DNA from: a virus
Virus record (IMG/VR): IMGVR_UViG_3300027709_000001
Location: 1 to 53,866 of that record
Reading direction: 5' to 3' (one strand)
DNA length: 53,866 nt
A program made the translations under genes and the position numbers. Of this stretch, positions 15,482-24,853 are shown piece by piece. The stretch's first letter is position 1. Each line of letters starts with the position of its first letter. Under the pieces are notes generated by a model. That model saw only the letters and a list, made by a program, of their open reading frames with translations, was not told the DNA's origin and did not search any database.

Positions 15482-16231
15482 TTAATCTCCGAATCTAAAT
15501 AACTTGTCAGGCACATGACAATCGATATTAATATATCGTCTAATACTATTTGGATCTTGTCTCGGTGTTACACCGTGTATACTGTCAACAGTATTTAAAA
15601 AACCTATCATAGTATTACGTGCATATGGTATATGTCCAACAATTTCAATATCTTCCATTTCTGCTTCACGATTATTACCGGTTCTGCGCCACTGGCCTTT
15701 TGTTTTCTTTTTATAAAGATTTAAGCCGCCATCGTCTCCATTGTCATCAAACTTTTTAAAATAAAATAAAAATGCAAATAATTCACGTGCTTGATCAACG
15801 TGTGGAGTTCTAATTTGTATATTATCGATTGCATTAATAACAAATTGCATTTCCATTTTCATTGCATCTATTGGGCCTTTTTCGTATCTGCCTTTTACTT
15901 CTGCTCTAGCATACTTAATATATAACTGATTATAATGTTTCTTTATTGCTTCTTGGTACGCTGAAACTACTTCGTCCTTAAACCATTTGCTAGTATTATA
16001 ATCAGCAAACGCTTTCCATAAAGGTGTAATAACAGAATAATCAAAATCCTTTTGTTGGTAACGCATATCACCAAAACCTTTAGTTTTTCCTTTAAGCATA
16101 AGTTCTTCGGGATACTGTTCTTCTAGTTCCTTATATAAACTCCACGGTAATACTTCTGGTATATGAATATGTGGAAACGGGTCCATTTTAAAATGTTCAG
16201 GTTTAAAATTTTGTAATACACTTAAATTCAT
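15482..16231 (-). CDS. 2OG-Fe(II) oxygenase
   Basis: 249 aa. The core in the C-terminal half has PHVDQARE (iron His and Asp), FLNTVDSIHGV (distal His) and SIRRYINID (Arg). The N-terminal 60 residues begin with the PFPHIHIPEVLPWSLYKEL segment typical of this phage family. Substrate unknown. Overlaps the upstream methyltransferase gene by 4 nt. Confidence 0.82.
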   Translation of the reverse strand: MNLSVLQNFKPEHFKMDPFPHIHIPEVLPWSLYKELEEQYPEELMLKGKTKGFGDMRYQQKDFDYSVITPLWKAFADYNTSKWFKDEVVSAYQEAIKKHYNQLYIKYARAEVKGRYEKGPIDAMKMEMQFVINAIDNIQIRTPHVDQARELFAFLFYFKKFDDNGDDGGLNLYKKKTKGQWRRTGNNREAEMEDIEIVGHIPYARNTMIGFLNTVDSIHGVTPRQDPNSIRRYINIDCHVPDKLFRFGD

Positions 16232-16959
16232 TTATACCTCGATTGTATTTCTATAGCAGAAATATTATCATTATTATACAAATGTTGTTGTGGAGAACTA
16301 AATTCATTATCTTCGTTCTTTTGCATAATAGCAACAATCATAGGATCACGTTCCCAACTATCTAAATTATAATCATTTCTATATCCTTTATCACGAGATA
16401 GTTTACCACCTAACTTTTCAATACGTTGTCCATCACTCGACCCAATCCATAAACCATGTAATTTATAATTGTTTTGTAATGCTAAACAAGGAAATAAATT
16501 AGGTTGGAAATTATAAAATCCATGATCAACCCATCTATAAAAAGGTAAAACATGAATCATAAATCCTTTAACTTGACATAAGTTATGCACGTTTCTAAAT
16601 ACCATATACTGATTAAAAACGTGTTCTCCTGTACCATTATTAGTTACTAAATCAAACTTTTCGTCAAACCCGTAATGCTCAACTAAATCCATATTAAGAT
16701 CTAATGCAACTGCATTCATATCTGTGTTTACATCAATAGCAAGATATTTTCTAAATCCTATATCCATATAAAATTCTTTTGTTGTCGAAAGTCCTGGAGT
16801 ACCGTTAGTGTTTAATCTTTGATAAATTTTAGAACGTGACTTATTATTTTTTAATCGCTGGTTACCTAACTCAACTACAGTTGGAGTACATTTTCCGTTA
16901 CACGTAACTTCATCTAGTATAGAGTCAAGTGCTATAGTCATTAAGTTTGTATAAGACAT
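16228..16959 (-). CDS. class I SAM-dependent methyltransferase-like protein
   Basis: 243 aa. VVELGNQ (about 28-34) replaces the usual glycine-rich motif I. A downstream Asp in YLAIDVN (about 75) and FDLVTNNGTGEHVFNQ (about 100-116) fit motifs II to IV of the Rossmann fold. The glycine-poor motif I makes it divergent, so activity is uncertain. It is in an operon of oxygenases and methyltransferases that could modify one glycan or metabolite. Confidence 0.65.
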   Translation of the reverse strand: MSYTNLMTIALDSILDEVTCNGKCTPTVVELGNQRLKNNKSRSKIYQRLNTNGTPGLSTTKEFYMDIGFRKYLAIDVNTDMNAVALDLNMDLVEHYGFDEKFDLVTNNGTGEHVFNQYMVFRNVHNLCQVKGFMIHVLPFYRWVDHGFYNFQPNLFPCLALQNNYKLHGLWIGSSDGQRIEKLGGKLSRDKGYRNDYNLDSWERDPMIVAIMQKNEDNEFSSPQQHLYNNDNISAIEIQSRYK

Positions 16960-17453
16960 TAAATGTAATTAACTCCTATGTTTACTCTAACAGGTTGATC
17001 AGTACACGTTGTACTAGCGTGTTCTTCATTTCCCTTAAAAGTTAATAATCGATTTGCAACACTTTCTATTTTAGTTCCGTCTTTTAAAATAGTATGTCCA
17101 TTATTAGAATTAATATAAAATATTCCGGCTGTATGCTCAATCTCAAAATCTGCATGAAACTTGTGTTGGTGATAATGTCCTACGTTAGGATAAAGGTTAG
17201 CTTTAACCCGTAACAATGCAGTAGGGTTAATAGCATCTAAAAGTGGTTGAAATACAGGTCCATAATTTGTCCAATATTTATTTTCTCTATAATATCCGTG
17301 TGTGAAATAATAATAGTCACCGTCTCCAGATTCAAGACCAGTCACTCCAGCCATATAGTTCCAATCAAAATGATCACCCATAAGTTGATTAGATACAAAT
17401 TCAAAAACTTTGTCATCTAAAAAATTATCTTGTATTAAGTAATCACATTTCAT
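16959..17453 (-). CDS. 2OG-Fe(II) oxygenase, prolyl 4-hydroxylase-like
   Basis: 164 aa. The iron motif is HAD in KFHADFEIEH (about 112-122); a distal His follows in NEEHAST (about 145), and VRVNIGVNY carries the Arg. It starts with MKCDYLIQDNFL, the usual opening strand of this family. Overlaps the cupin gene by 4 nt. Confidence 0.78.
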   Translation of the reverse strand: MKCDYLIQDNFLDDKVFEFVSNQLMGDHFDWNYMAGVTGLESGDGDYYYFTHGYYRENKYWTNYGPVFQPLLDAINPTALLRVKANLYPNVGHYHQHKFHADFEIEHTAGIFYINSNNGHTILKDGTKIESVANRLLTFKGNEEHASTTCTDQPVRVNIGVNYI

Positions 17454-17935
17454 ACTTCAAAACTTAGAGTCGCTCTAGCTTCTTTAATAAATGCTTCGTG
17501 CTCTAATCCTTTAGGAATATATAAACCATCACCAGGTCTTAATGTAACAAGTTCATTTAATCCTTCTACTTTATAATCTACTTCACCTATCCCACCAACA
17601 AGTAAAACATCAAGTTGGTCGCGGTGCGGACCAAACGTTGGTGCATTCTCGCCAAACGATACGTAAAGATGCATTGCCTTTACTTGAAAAATTTCATTCA
17701 CTTCATTATATGCAGTTCCTACACTAAATGGATAATGATCTGTATGCATTATAAACGTAGGTAAATTTTGTTTCTTAAGATGTCCTTCTACTATTTCTGT
17801 ACCAAGATATTTGACAGTTTCTGGTTTGTTTGCATTTTCCCATTCTAGTTTAGCAAGTACATCAGCCCATTGTAATTGTTTACATTTAGGAAAATTATTA
17901 GGTATATGTTTAGCATTAAACATCTGTGGGATCAT
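17450..17935 (-). CDS. cupin/JmjC-like protein
   Basis: 161 aa. The C-terminal jelly-roll has FGPHRDQLDVLLVG (His and Asp, about 113-126) and LRPGDGLYIPKGLEHEA (about 136-152, the third His). The spacing fits a cupin that binds Fe or another metal. It overlaps both neighbours by 4 nt, so the five genes 15482-18495 are translationally coupled. Confidence 0.78.
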   Translation of the reverse strand: MIPQMFNAKHIPNNFPKCKQLQWADVLAKLEWENANKPETVKYLGTEIVEGHLKKQNLPTFIMHTDHYPFSVGTAYNEVNEIFQVKAMHLYVSFGENAPTFGPHRDQLDVLLVGGIGEVDYKVEGLNELVTLRPGDGLYIPKGLEHEAFIKEARATLSFEV

Positions 17936-18495
17936 TTTTCTACCACCACAATATATTTGTTATTAGGATGTACCTTACCCTGTTTATCTGGTTTTCTAAA
18001 TTTTTCTACAAATTCATGATGCACAATTGTACCACCAATATATTTTTCTATTAATGGTTTCCACCACCCTGGGTTTTCAACAATAAGATGTGCATTACGT
18101 CCGTCAGGTAAAAACTTTTTAGCAGGACTAGTTGCAATAATAAAGAATGCAACTCTTGTAAAAAGCTCGTTCATTTCGCGTAAAACATTTTCTAAAAATA
18201 CAGGTTCAATATGTTCTAGTACATCTGTAGACACAAGCATATCAAATGTTCCTTCAGGCTTGGTTTCGTATGTAGGATTGCCCGGATCATATCCTTGAAC
18301 TCTCATGTCTGGATAAGCTTCTTGTAGTGCCAACGTTACTCCGCCTTTACCACATCCGTAATCAATTACACTTTGAGGATTATATTTTCTAATCCATTTT
18401 TCTGTTTGCTTTAACCCTTTAGCATCACCGAATGATGCTTTCTTGTCGTGTAGTTGGGATAGTTGTAATATATATTCTTCGCTAATTGTTTTCAT
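17932..18495 (-). CDS. class I SAM-dependent methyltransferase
   Basis: 187 aa. Motif I is VIDYGCGKGG (about 38-47), a second-strand Asp is in VQGYDPGN (about 63-70) and VSTDVLEHIEP (about 87-97) is motif IV. This is the methyltransferase type 11/12 layout, acting on small molecules or sugars. The target cannot be read from sequence. Confidence 0.85.
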   Translation of the reverse strand: MKTISEEYILQLSQLHDKKASFGDAKGLKQTEKWIRKYNPQSVIDYGCGKGGVTLALQEAYPDMRVQGYDPGNPTYETKPEGTFDMLVSTDVLEHIEPVFLENVLREMNELFTRVAFFIIATSPAKKFLPDGRNAHLIVENPGWWKPLIEKYIGGTIVHHEFVEKFRKPDKQGKVHPNNKYIVVVEK

Positions 18496-18998
18496 ATTAA
18501 TAATCCATAATCTATCATTTCACTTTGTCTGCTAATATCTTTAACAAAATATGCACATAACGGGTTTTTACCTTCTGTTATCGGTGTCGCTAAAAGTTGC
18601 CCATTTTTCATTTTAGGAAAGTACCATTTAACATCGTTATAAAAATTAGTTATCTTAACCTCACCCCAATTTAATGTATAACTGGTTAATGGATTAAACA
18701 AGAATGCTTGAAACCCTCTATCATTTAAACTTGTTAAAGGTAGTATTTCAATGTCGCCTGCTCCTTCGCTATCACCTACAGCTAAACTCCAATCCACAGG
18801 CATTGTTATTTCTTTCCCACCAATTTCTAATACCATTGCTGGTGCATTAAAACTTTCTAAAAATATTAATGGTATAAAAAAGAAATCAGGTTCTTTTGGA
18901 TTTGAATTGTCTAGTACTGCAAATCGTACATCGTCTGTTAATTCTTCCGGTAAATTATTTAAAAGGAAGCAGTTGTTTTCCAGGGTTAATATCTTCAT
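18492..18998 (-). CDS. hypothetical phage protein
   Basis: 168 aa, beta-rich, beginning MKILTLENNCFLLNN. The segment MPVDWSLAVGDSEGAGDIEIL (split about 78-98) looks like a turn-rich core, but I do not recognise the family. It overlaps the methyltransferase gene by 4 nt and the KOW-like gene by 4 nt. Confidence 0.7.
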   Translation of the reverse strand: MKILTLENNCFLLNNLPEELTDDVRFAVLDNSNPKEPDFFFIPLIFLESFNAPAMVLEIGGKEITMPVDWSLAVGDSEGAGDIEILPLTSLNDRGFQAFLFNPLTSYTLNWGEVKITNFYNDVKWYFPKMKNGQLLATPITEGKNPLCAYFVKDISRQSEMIDYGLLI

Positions 18999-19225
18999 TT
19001 ATTTTTTTTCCTTCTAGCGTCGGCTAGTATTTCTTTAGGTGTTTTAGCGCCTGGATTTAATTTTGATAGTCTGCAACTTAAAAGTTTTTTCTTTCCTTTA
19101 TCAGTTACAACAACAGGTTGTCCGTGCTCATCAAACTCAATAGCTTTAATTTTTGTTAAAACGTTTCTGAACTTACCTACTTCAATTTCATCTCCAACCT
19201 TCACCTCTATTACAAATTTTTTCAT
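18995..19225 (-). CDS. small KOW/SH3-like basic protein
   Basis: 76 aa. VKVGDEIEVGKFRNVLTKI is a short beta-barrel-like start, followed by a Lys-rich C-terminus (ADARRKKNK). It starts 2 nt downstream of the uvsW stop, so co-expression with a recombination helicase is likely. Confidence 0.65.
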   Translation of the reverse strand: MKKFVIEVKVGDEIEVGKFRNVLTKIKAIEFDEHGQPVVVTDKGKKKLLSCRLSKLNPGAKTPKEILADARRKKNK

Positions 19226-19227
19226 AA

Positions 19228-20685
19228 TTAGGTCCAGTCTATTTTTTCAATACTAAAGGGATATTGTGCTTCTTTATAAAACTTCTTACGTTGTGTTAAG
19301 TGTCGCTTTGCAAACTTACACGTAGAAGTTATATCCCATATTTGTACAAAGTCTTTGTCGTCTGCCTTACGTACACCCCTGCCTATTGATTGTATTACTC
19401 TAACAAATGATTTGCCTGGTTCTATTAATATAAGATTAAAAATTCTAGGAATGTTAATGCCAACACTAGCAACGCCGTAAGTGGCAATAAGAACTTTATT
19501 GGTTGCTTCTTTAATTTCATCATACTGCTCCTTCCGATCGGCTAACTTTACGTCGCCTTTAATAAAAACTGAATTTGGTATTTCCGCTTGTAGTTTCTCG
19601 CCTGAAGATATTCTATCAATAAGAACAAGTGTGTTACCCGTATCTTTAATTGACTTAATCATTTTGCCTATATATTTTACTCTTTCTTTATTAGTAACAA
19701 GATACTTTAGTTCTTCTTGATAATTCTTATGTACTTGTGTATCAACTAATTGTACAACATTAACATGACAGTTAGATAATACGCCTTTATCTTGTAATTC
19801 TTTAGCACTTATTTTTCCTATTACTTGTCCTAGACTAGCAAGTATAGCCTGGAATTCAAAATCTTCTTTAGGTACAGTTCCAGTTAATCCCCATCTAATA
19901 GGTGCGTGTTTTAAATTTTGTGTTAATAATTTTTTTAATACTTCAGCTTTAGCCTGATGTACTTCGTCAACAATTAGTGTTTCAACACCATCTAAAAACT
20001 CTGCTAGTGTTAAAACATCATCATAATCTTTACTTTTCTTGTCAAGTATATTCAAACTTTGCCAAGTACAGATAGTATGTGTTTTACCAAGTTCTTTTCT
20101 ATCACCAAAGTATACACCAACATCAAGTCCGCAATTAATATAATCTTCTTCTGTTTGCGTAACTAAATTTTTATTAGGTACAATTACAAGTGTACGCCCA
20201 TACGGTTCACAAAGATGTGATAATGTTGCAGTAATAATTGTTTTACCTGCACCTGTGGCAACTTCTTGTAATGCTTGTGGATTTTCTAAAAAATTATTAA
20301 TAACTTCAACTTGATAATCTCTTAGTATTATTTTTTCGCCTTCAGCAATATGTCCTTTGGGCCATGTTTTATGAGCCCAATAATCTTTATTAATTTTATT
20401 AAATGTTAAATTATGTTTAACTCTGTGGTCTTTTATTTCAGCAACTTCAACACCTAAATCTACAAGAGTATTAACAATAGTATCAAGATGGTTAACATAA
20501 CCAGTCCCTCCAATTCCAAAAAAGTTAATTTTGCCGTCCCAACGCCCTAGTTTATATTGTGGTAGGTATCGTGCATACGGAACAGCAAACTTTAATTTAT
20601 TTGCAATTTTACGTCTATATTCTACTGGTAGGTTTTCTACCTTGACGTTGACTTCATCTTGTATTACTATTCTGCAACTTACCAT
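19228..20685 (-). CDS. uvsW: DNA/RNA helicase UvsW-like (superfamily 2)
   Basis: 485 aa. An N-terminal DNA-binding domain (about 1-110) is followed by the SF2 core: Walker A ATGAGKT (143-149), DEVH box (about 240), SAT-like LTGT (about 279) and C-terminal motif VI QSIGRGVRK (about 437-445). In T4 UvsW unwinds branched DNA and R-loops and switches origin-dependent to recombination-dependent replication. The length is close to T4 UvsW (about 500 aa). Confidence 0.92.
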   Translation of the reverse strand: MVSCRIVIQDEVNVKVENLPVEYRRKIANKLKFAVPYARYLPQYKLGRWDGKINFFGIGGTGYVNHLDTIVNTLVDLGVEVAEIKDHRVKHNLTFNKINKDYWAHKTWPKGHIAEGEKIILRDYQVEVINNFLENPQALQEVATGAGKTIITATLSHLCEPYGRTLVIVPNKNLVTQTEEDYINCGLDVGVYFGDRKELGKTHTICTWQSLNILDKKSKDYDDVLTLAEFLDGVETLIVDEVHQAKAEVLKKLLTQNLKHAPIRWGLTGTVPKEDFEFQAILASLGQVIGKISAKELQDKGVLSNCHVNVVQLVDTQVHKNYQEELKYLVTNKERVKYIGKMIKSIKDTGNTLVLIDRISSGEKLQAEIPNSVFIKGDVKLADRKEQYDEIKEATNKVLIATYGVASVGINIPRIFNLILIEPGKSFVRVIQSIGRGVRKADDKDFVQIWDITSTCKFAKRHLTQRKKFYKEAQYPFSIEKIDWT

Positions 20686-20688
20686 AAA

Positions 20689-21975
20689 TTAAATTATCTC
20701 TGTTTTCATTCCAGTGATTAACGCATTACCATGGTCGTGCCATTGTGATGTATCACTATCGTATTGTATGTATAAATCCGAATCCAAAATAAATCCGTCA
20801 ACTTTAGTGTAGTTCTTTTTACTGCCAATAGCAAATGAACATAACGGTCGCCAACCTGTTTTTATTAAGGGTTTAGGAACTTTACTACTATTAATATACA
20901 CTACTTTTGTATTTTTGTCAACTAAATTATTTAACCCCTTCTCTCGGACAAAATGGTTAAATTCGTTTCCTTTTGGTGCATTTAATCTAAACATAACTGC
21001 CATTTGTTTTACAGGAATATAATTTACTAACCGAGAATGAATTTCTACTAACTCGTCATAAGCAGTTTTTTGATCGCAAATAATTAGTAAAGGATATCTA
21101 TCTAGCTCATGTATACTTGCTAGTACTTGATCAAGAGTCCACTTCTTTTCATTTACACATATAGATGGTTGTTTACGTTGTGTAAGTTTAGATGTAAGAA
21201 TTGTACAGTTTTTATAACTTTCTTTAACTGCATTCATATCTATGCTTTCAAGACCATATAAGAATCTTCGATCATAAAATTTCCAAAGATTGTCTTTACT
21301 TGGGCCTTCACCAAGAGCATTTTCACAATGTTCTATTCCACTCTTAGGTATATTACATATCTTATAATCATAAATGCCGGGTATATAACTTTGTTTATTT
21401 GCTTCAAACTCTACAAGTTTATTATAAATTTCCATAATTGTTGGCTCTATATCAAACTTTCTATCAAACCTTTTAGCTATAGTAACAAGTTTCCAAACAT
21501 ATTTTTCTTCAAATGGAAAGTAATGTTTATGAGCTTCATAAAAATATTCTTTATCAACACTATTTTTTAAATCTTCAATATGCTTTAGAACCTTTTTATT
21601 AAAAGGAAATCTAATTACAAGCATTTGCATTGTCTTATATTCACGAAGTTTAATCCAATGTTCGTCATTAATTTTTCGTAAAGGATGCCTTAACCTTTTA
21701 AGACAATCTTTAAGATCAATTTCGTGTGCTGTGAATTGTTTTGTATAATATTCAACTAATAATTTTTGGACAAGAGTATATTGGCGTTCAGTTAATGCTG
21801 TTCCTTTAAAAACTTGTTTAGCAATACTAAACATTATTTTATGATTGTCTTCGTGTAATTTAAAATTTTGTAATTTGTTTAGGTCAGGGTTCTCGTGGAA
21901 CTTTAATTGGCTAATTCCTGCAACCAATTCCAGGCAGTCTTCTATCGTGAGAGCATCTTTAGGTGATCTAAACAT
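20689..21975 (-). CDS. hypothetical phage protein next to uvsW
   Basis: 428 aa, soluble, basic, mostly helical in the first half and mixed in the second. No nucleotide-binding or nuclease motif is clear. It is first in the unit, with its own consensus promoter 6 nt from the ATG, and is followed 3 nt later by uvsW. A partner in recombination or replication is plausible from context only. Confidence 0.7.
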   Translation of the reverse strand: MFRSPKDALTIEDCLELVAGISQLKFHENPDLNKLQNFKLHEDNHKIMFSIAKQVFKGTALTERQYTLVQKLLVEYYTKQFTAHEIDLKDCLKRLRHPLRKINDEHWIKLREYKTMQMLVIRFPFNKKVLKHIEDLKNSVDKEYFYEAHKHYFPFEEKYVWKLVTIAKRFDRKFDIEPTIMEIYNKLVEFEANKQSYIPGIYDYKICNIPKSGIEHCENALGEGPSKDNLWKFYDRRFLYGLESIDMNAVKESYKNCTILTSKLTQRKQPSICVNEKKWTLDQVLASIHELDRYPLLIICDQKTAYDELVEIHSRLVNYIPVKQMAVMFRLNAPKGNEFNHFVREKGLNNLVDKNTKVVYINSSKVPKPLIKTGWRPLCSFAIGSKKNYTKVDGFILDSDLYIQYDSDTSQWHDHGNALITGMKTEII

Positions 21976-21981
21976 AATACT

Positions 21982-22010
21982 ATTATACTAGATTATAGGT
22001 AAGAAGTCAA
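21982..22010 (-). promoter_or_regulatory. sigma70-type promoter, leaderless geometry
   Basis: TTGACT (22005-22010), a 17-bp spacer and TATAAT (21982-21987) on the minus strand, 6 nt before the ATG at 21975. The -35 box encodes Leu-Thr near the end of the upstream glycosyltransferase gene, whose stop lies in the spacer. Confidence 0.9.
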
Positions 22011-22835
22011 GCGTTTAAGGGGAAATCCGGTAGAAATTTCTTCAGTTGTCCATTCAGTGTATGCTAAATCATTTAGCCATTGTTGCCTATCAGGCATAAT
22101 TGGAGTATTAATATTTTCCAAATCTTTATTTCCAACATCTAATGCTAAACTTTCTGGACCTACAAATACAGGAACGCCACCAATAACTGCTTGAGTGGCA
22201 GGATTACTTGACCAATTAACTACTGCCCAAGCATTATGAAAATCAAAGTCAAAGTCATCATAGGTGTTATAAAGATGATGTGGTCGTTGTATTGTTACGT
22301 TATTAAATGAATGATTTAATTTTAATGTACATCTTGGATGAGGACGAACGATTATAGGTCTTGCTGTGTGTTTACGTATTATAGTAATAACATCGTAAAT
22401 CCAGTTAGACATCGGAGGCATATTACGCCATTGGTTACTTTTATCATGCTGGCCACAAATAATAATATCTCTACCATTAGAACGCCAGGGTTCTAATTTT
22501 AGATTTAATAGGTTTGCACGTTCTGGTCCGTTATCTTTAGGACCAAAGTTTGCTTCTCCATTAATTCCATTAATACCAACCTTCCAAGTAGTATTACGTT
22601 TAATGCCACCAACTTCTAATACTATAACCGATTTATTTTGTGAACGGTATAAGTCCCATATTTTTTTGTTTGGAGCCATTCGACCATTCCACAGAACACT
22701 CCAAATAACAGCAACGTCAGAGTTAATGTCATTATAAACAACAGTCCCGCCGGTAGCACGAACACCACTAGCAAAACTATCAAAAACAGGTCCGCTATTT
22801 TTTGCGCCATAACTTGTCCATAAGCTAAACTTCAT
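21993..22835 (-). CDS. capsule-type glycosyltransferase-like protein, paralogue 1
   Basis: 280 aa. Its C-terminal half has IIVRPHPRC and AVVNWSSNPATQAVIGGVPV, the HPxx and Ser-Ser-x-x-x-(A/S)-x-x-x-G-V-P signature of KpsC/KpsS-like capsule (Kdo) transferases. The same layout recurs in the proteins at 23927-24853 and 24850-25923. It ends in the block DRQQWLNDLAY plus a Trp motif shared with those two. Overlaps the neighbour by 11 nt. Confidence 0.72.
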   Translation of the reverse strand: MKFSLWTSYGAKNSGPVFDSFASGVRATGGTVVYNDINSDVAVIWSVLWNGRMAPNKKIWDLYRSQNKSVIVLEVGGIKRNTTWKVGINGINGEANFGPKDNGPERANLLNLKLEPWRSNGRDIIICGQHDKSNQWRNMPPMSNWIYDVITIIRKHTARPIIVRPHPRCTLKLNHSFNNVTIQRPHHLYNTYDDFDFDFHNAWAVVNWSSNPATQAVIGGVPVFVGPESLALDVGNKDLENINTPIMPDRQQWLNDLAYTEWTTEEISTGFPLKRLTSYL

Positions 22836-23667
22836 TCCAGTATTTCTCGTTCCGAGGAGTTAGTAGATCTTTCTTTCTACTACTTCCTTCTGTTTTACGA
22901 ACGCCTTTCATGTGATCCAACCACGTTCCTAAAACGGAATTAATTAAAGGGTGACCACCACCCCCGGTCTTTGCAGTTTGATTATAAATGTTTTCGCTAT
23001 AATCTAATACATTGGGATATTTATGTTTCATACCATTTAATATATGGCCGAACACAAAGGAATCGTGCCATTCTTCTAATGTAAAAATTCCTTTCTCTGC
23101 TTCTTCATAGTAACGTTCAAACTCTTCTAGAAATTGTTTGCACATTCTATCTCTTACATTTAATCCGTAAAAACCACACTCAGGCCATGTTTGAGTTCCA
23201 ACACCTCTACCTACATACGTTATCCATTTGTTTCTTGGTAATAAATTTTTAATTTGTTCATAACTCCAATCACTATGTACAAATGTATCTGCGTCAATCC
23301 ATACTAGCCAATTAATAACTGGATCTAATGCTTCTTGAAATACTGTATAAGTTTTATTAGCAAACCTTACGGCGTGCCATTTAAATTCTTTATGATGATC
23401 ACGTGGTCGTCTTTCAGGCCAAGGACATTTCCCATTTGCTTTAGGAACGTCTTTCCAACGTTCTTTAAATGCTATTAACTTTGGTACTTCTTTTTGATCT
23501 TTAATAGTAATTTGTAATGGATCTGGATTAGTTGGTTGACAATCTTCTGCATATACAACTAGATGGATATCTTTATCAACACGTTCAGCAAAGCTATTAA
23601 TAAAGCGTTGTCCGTATTCAACCATACCTGGTTCATGAAATGTAGTTACAAATTTAATGTCTGACAT
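22825..23667 (-). CDS. glycosyltransferase-like protein with DxD motif
   Basis: 280 aa. N-terminal FVTTFHEPGMVEYGQR opens a GT-A-like fold. NWLVWIDADTFV (about 118-129) carries the metal-binding DxD. A short acidic region and HDSFVFGHILNGM (about 200) follow. Donor and acceptor are unknown. It belongs to the glycan block 21993-28052. Confidence 0.75.
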   Translation of the reverse strand: MSDIKFVTTFHEPGMVEYGQRFINSFAERVDKDIHLVVYAEDCQPTNPDPLQITIKDQKEVPKLIAFKERWKDVPKANGKCPWPERRPRDHHKEFKWHAVRFANKTYTVFQEALDPVINWLVWIDADTFVHSDWSYEQIKNLLPRNKWITYVGRGVGTQTWPECGFYGLNVRDRMCKQFLEEFERYYEEAEKGIFTLEEWHDSFVFGHILNGMKHKYPNVLDYSENIYNQTAKTGGGGHPLINSVLGTWLDHMKGVRKTEGSSRKKDLLTPRNEKYWNEV

Positions 23668-23925
23668 TTACCATTTCCAAGGCAACATACTAAGGCCTAT
23701 TAAGTTTAATACAAATTCTGCTACAATAACAAATACTAAACCACCACCTATTTGCCATGCCCACCATTTCCATCCTGTAAGGCTACGCGACCATTGTGCA
23801 AGTTTACTGTTATGTGCTTTATCATATGCACCAGTTTTATTACCAATTTTTTCTGCCCAATAATTACCATCTAATATATTCTTTAACATTATAAATGGCC
23901 ACATTAGAATTTTTAATATTTTCAT
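23668..23925 (-). CDS. small membrane protein (85 aa)
   Basis: Starts with a hydrophobic segment (KILMWPFIMLKNIL), then an amphipathic middle with several Trp, then a strong transmembrane helix (about 59-78, GGGLVFVIVAEFVLNLIG). It lies between two glycosyltransferase genes with 1-nt gaps, so it may anchor or scaffold them at the membrane. Confidence 0.65.
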   Translation of the reverse strand: MKILKILMWPFIMLKNILDGNYWAEKIGNKTGAYDKAHNSKLAQWSRSLTGWKWWAWQIGGGLVFVIVAEFVLNLIGLSMLPWKW

Positions 23926-23926
23926 T

Positions 23927-24853
23927 TTACAAATAGCCTCTCATGTGTTGCCACGCTTCACCTGACATTAGATCTCTAAAACTCCAATGGCATTGTGCTA
24001 CATTTTTAATCCATTGTTCTCTATCTTTTTTCTTTAAATCATTTATGTCACTTAACTTGGTATGGCATACTTCAGATACTTGACTAGATGTTGGATCTTC
24101 AACTATTACTGGTACGCCTTCTATTACACTCGCTACTGCTGGGCTACTATTATAAACTATTGTACACATAGCTTGTGCTAAATCATGTTCTATGCGTGGC
24201 TGAAAACTTACACGTACATTTGGACCATGAATATTTTTTGTATATTCTGGTGCTTTTTTATCACCAGGGTGTGGTCTAACTACAATAGGTCGTTGACTAA
24301 ATGTTCTAATTTCTGCTATCTTTTGATTAGCCCACTTTACAACATCTTTACCTTTCATCGACCAGCCACCATTACGTTGTAAACATAATAAAATATTTTC
24401 TCTTTCATATAAAGACCAAGGCATTAAATTAACACCTAAGTCTCTTTGAATTTTACGCCATTGGATATCTGTTGAATTCTTATTACAATAATTTCCAGTA
24501 TCATTAAAAACGCCATTAATACTATATCGTAAGTAATGGTGTGGTTCATTAGTTACTGCTTTATATAAAAATAAATTACTGTCTGCTGTTATAAATGCTT
24601 TGTTTCTTATATTATCTGCTATTCCACGTCTAAGTTGAATGTGTGGTACATGAGCACTTCCGTCATGTATAAAGCCTTGCATAACTGCCACATCACATTG
24701 TAATAATTCAAAGCCATCATAAACAAGACCATTATCACCACATTCTCTAACACCGGCAACAAAGTTTCTAATAATTTGTTCCTTATGATTGTGCTTTAGT
24801 GGCTTGGTTCTAGTTCCTGGTGGAATAACTTTTGTATATCCTACTACCCTCAT
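23927..24853 (-). CDS. capsule-type glycosyltransferase-like protein, paralogue 2
   Basis: 308 aa. It shares RPIVVRPHPGDKK (about 188-200), TIVYNSSPAVASVIEGVPV (about 232-250) and a C-terminal DREQWIKNVAQCHWSFRDLM with its two relatives. The N-terminal half (GYTKVIPPGTRTKP) differs. KpsC/KpsS-like architecture. Overlaps the upstream gene by 4 nt. Confidence 0.72.
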   Translation of the reverse strand: MRVVGYTKVIPPGTRTKPLKHNHKEQIIRNFVAGVRECGDNGLVYDGFELLQCDVAVMQGFIHDGSAHVPHIQLRRGIADNIRNKAFITADSNLFLYKAVTNEPHHYLRYSINGVFNDTGNYCNKNSTDIQWRKIQRDLGVNLMPWSLYERENILLCLQRNGGWSMKGKDVVKWANQKIAEIRTFSQRPIVVRPHPGDKKAPEYTKNIHGPNVRVSFQPRIEHDLAQAMCTIVYNSSPAVASVIEGVPVIVEDPTSSQVSEVCHTKLSDINDLKKKDREQWIKNVAQCHWSFRDLMSGEAWQHMRGYL

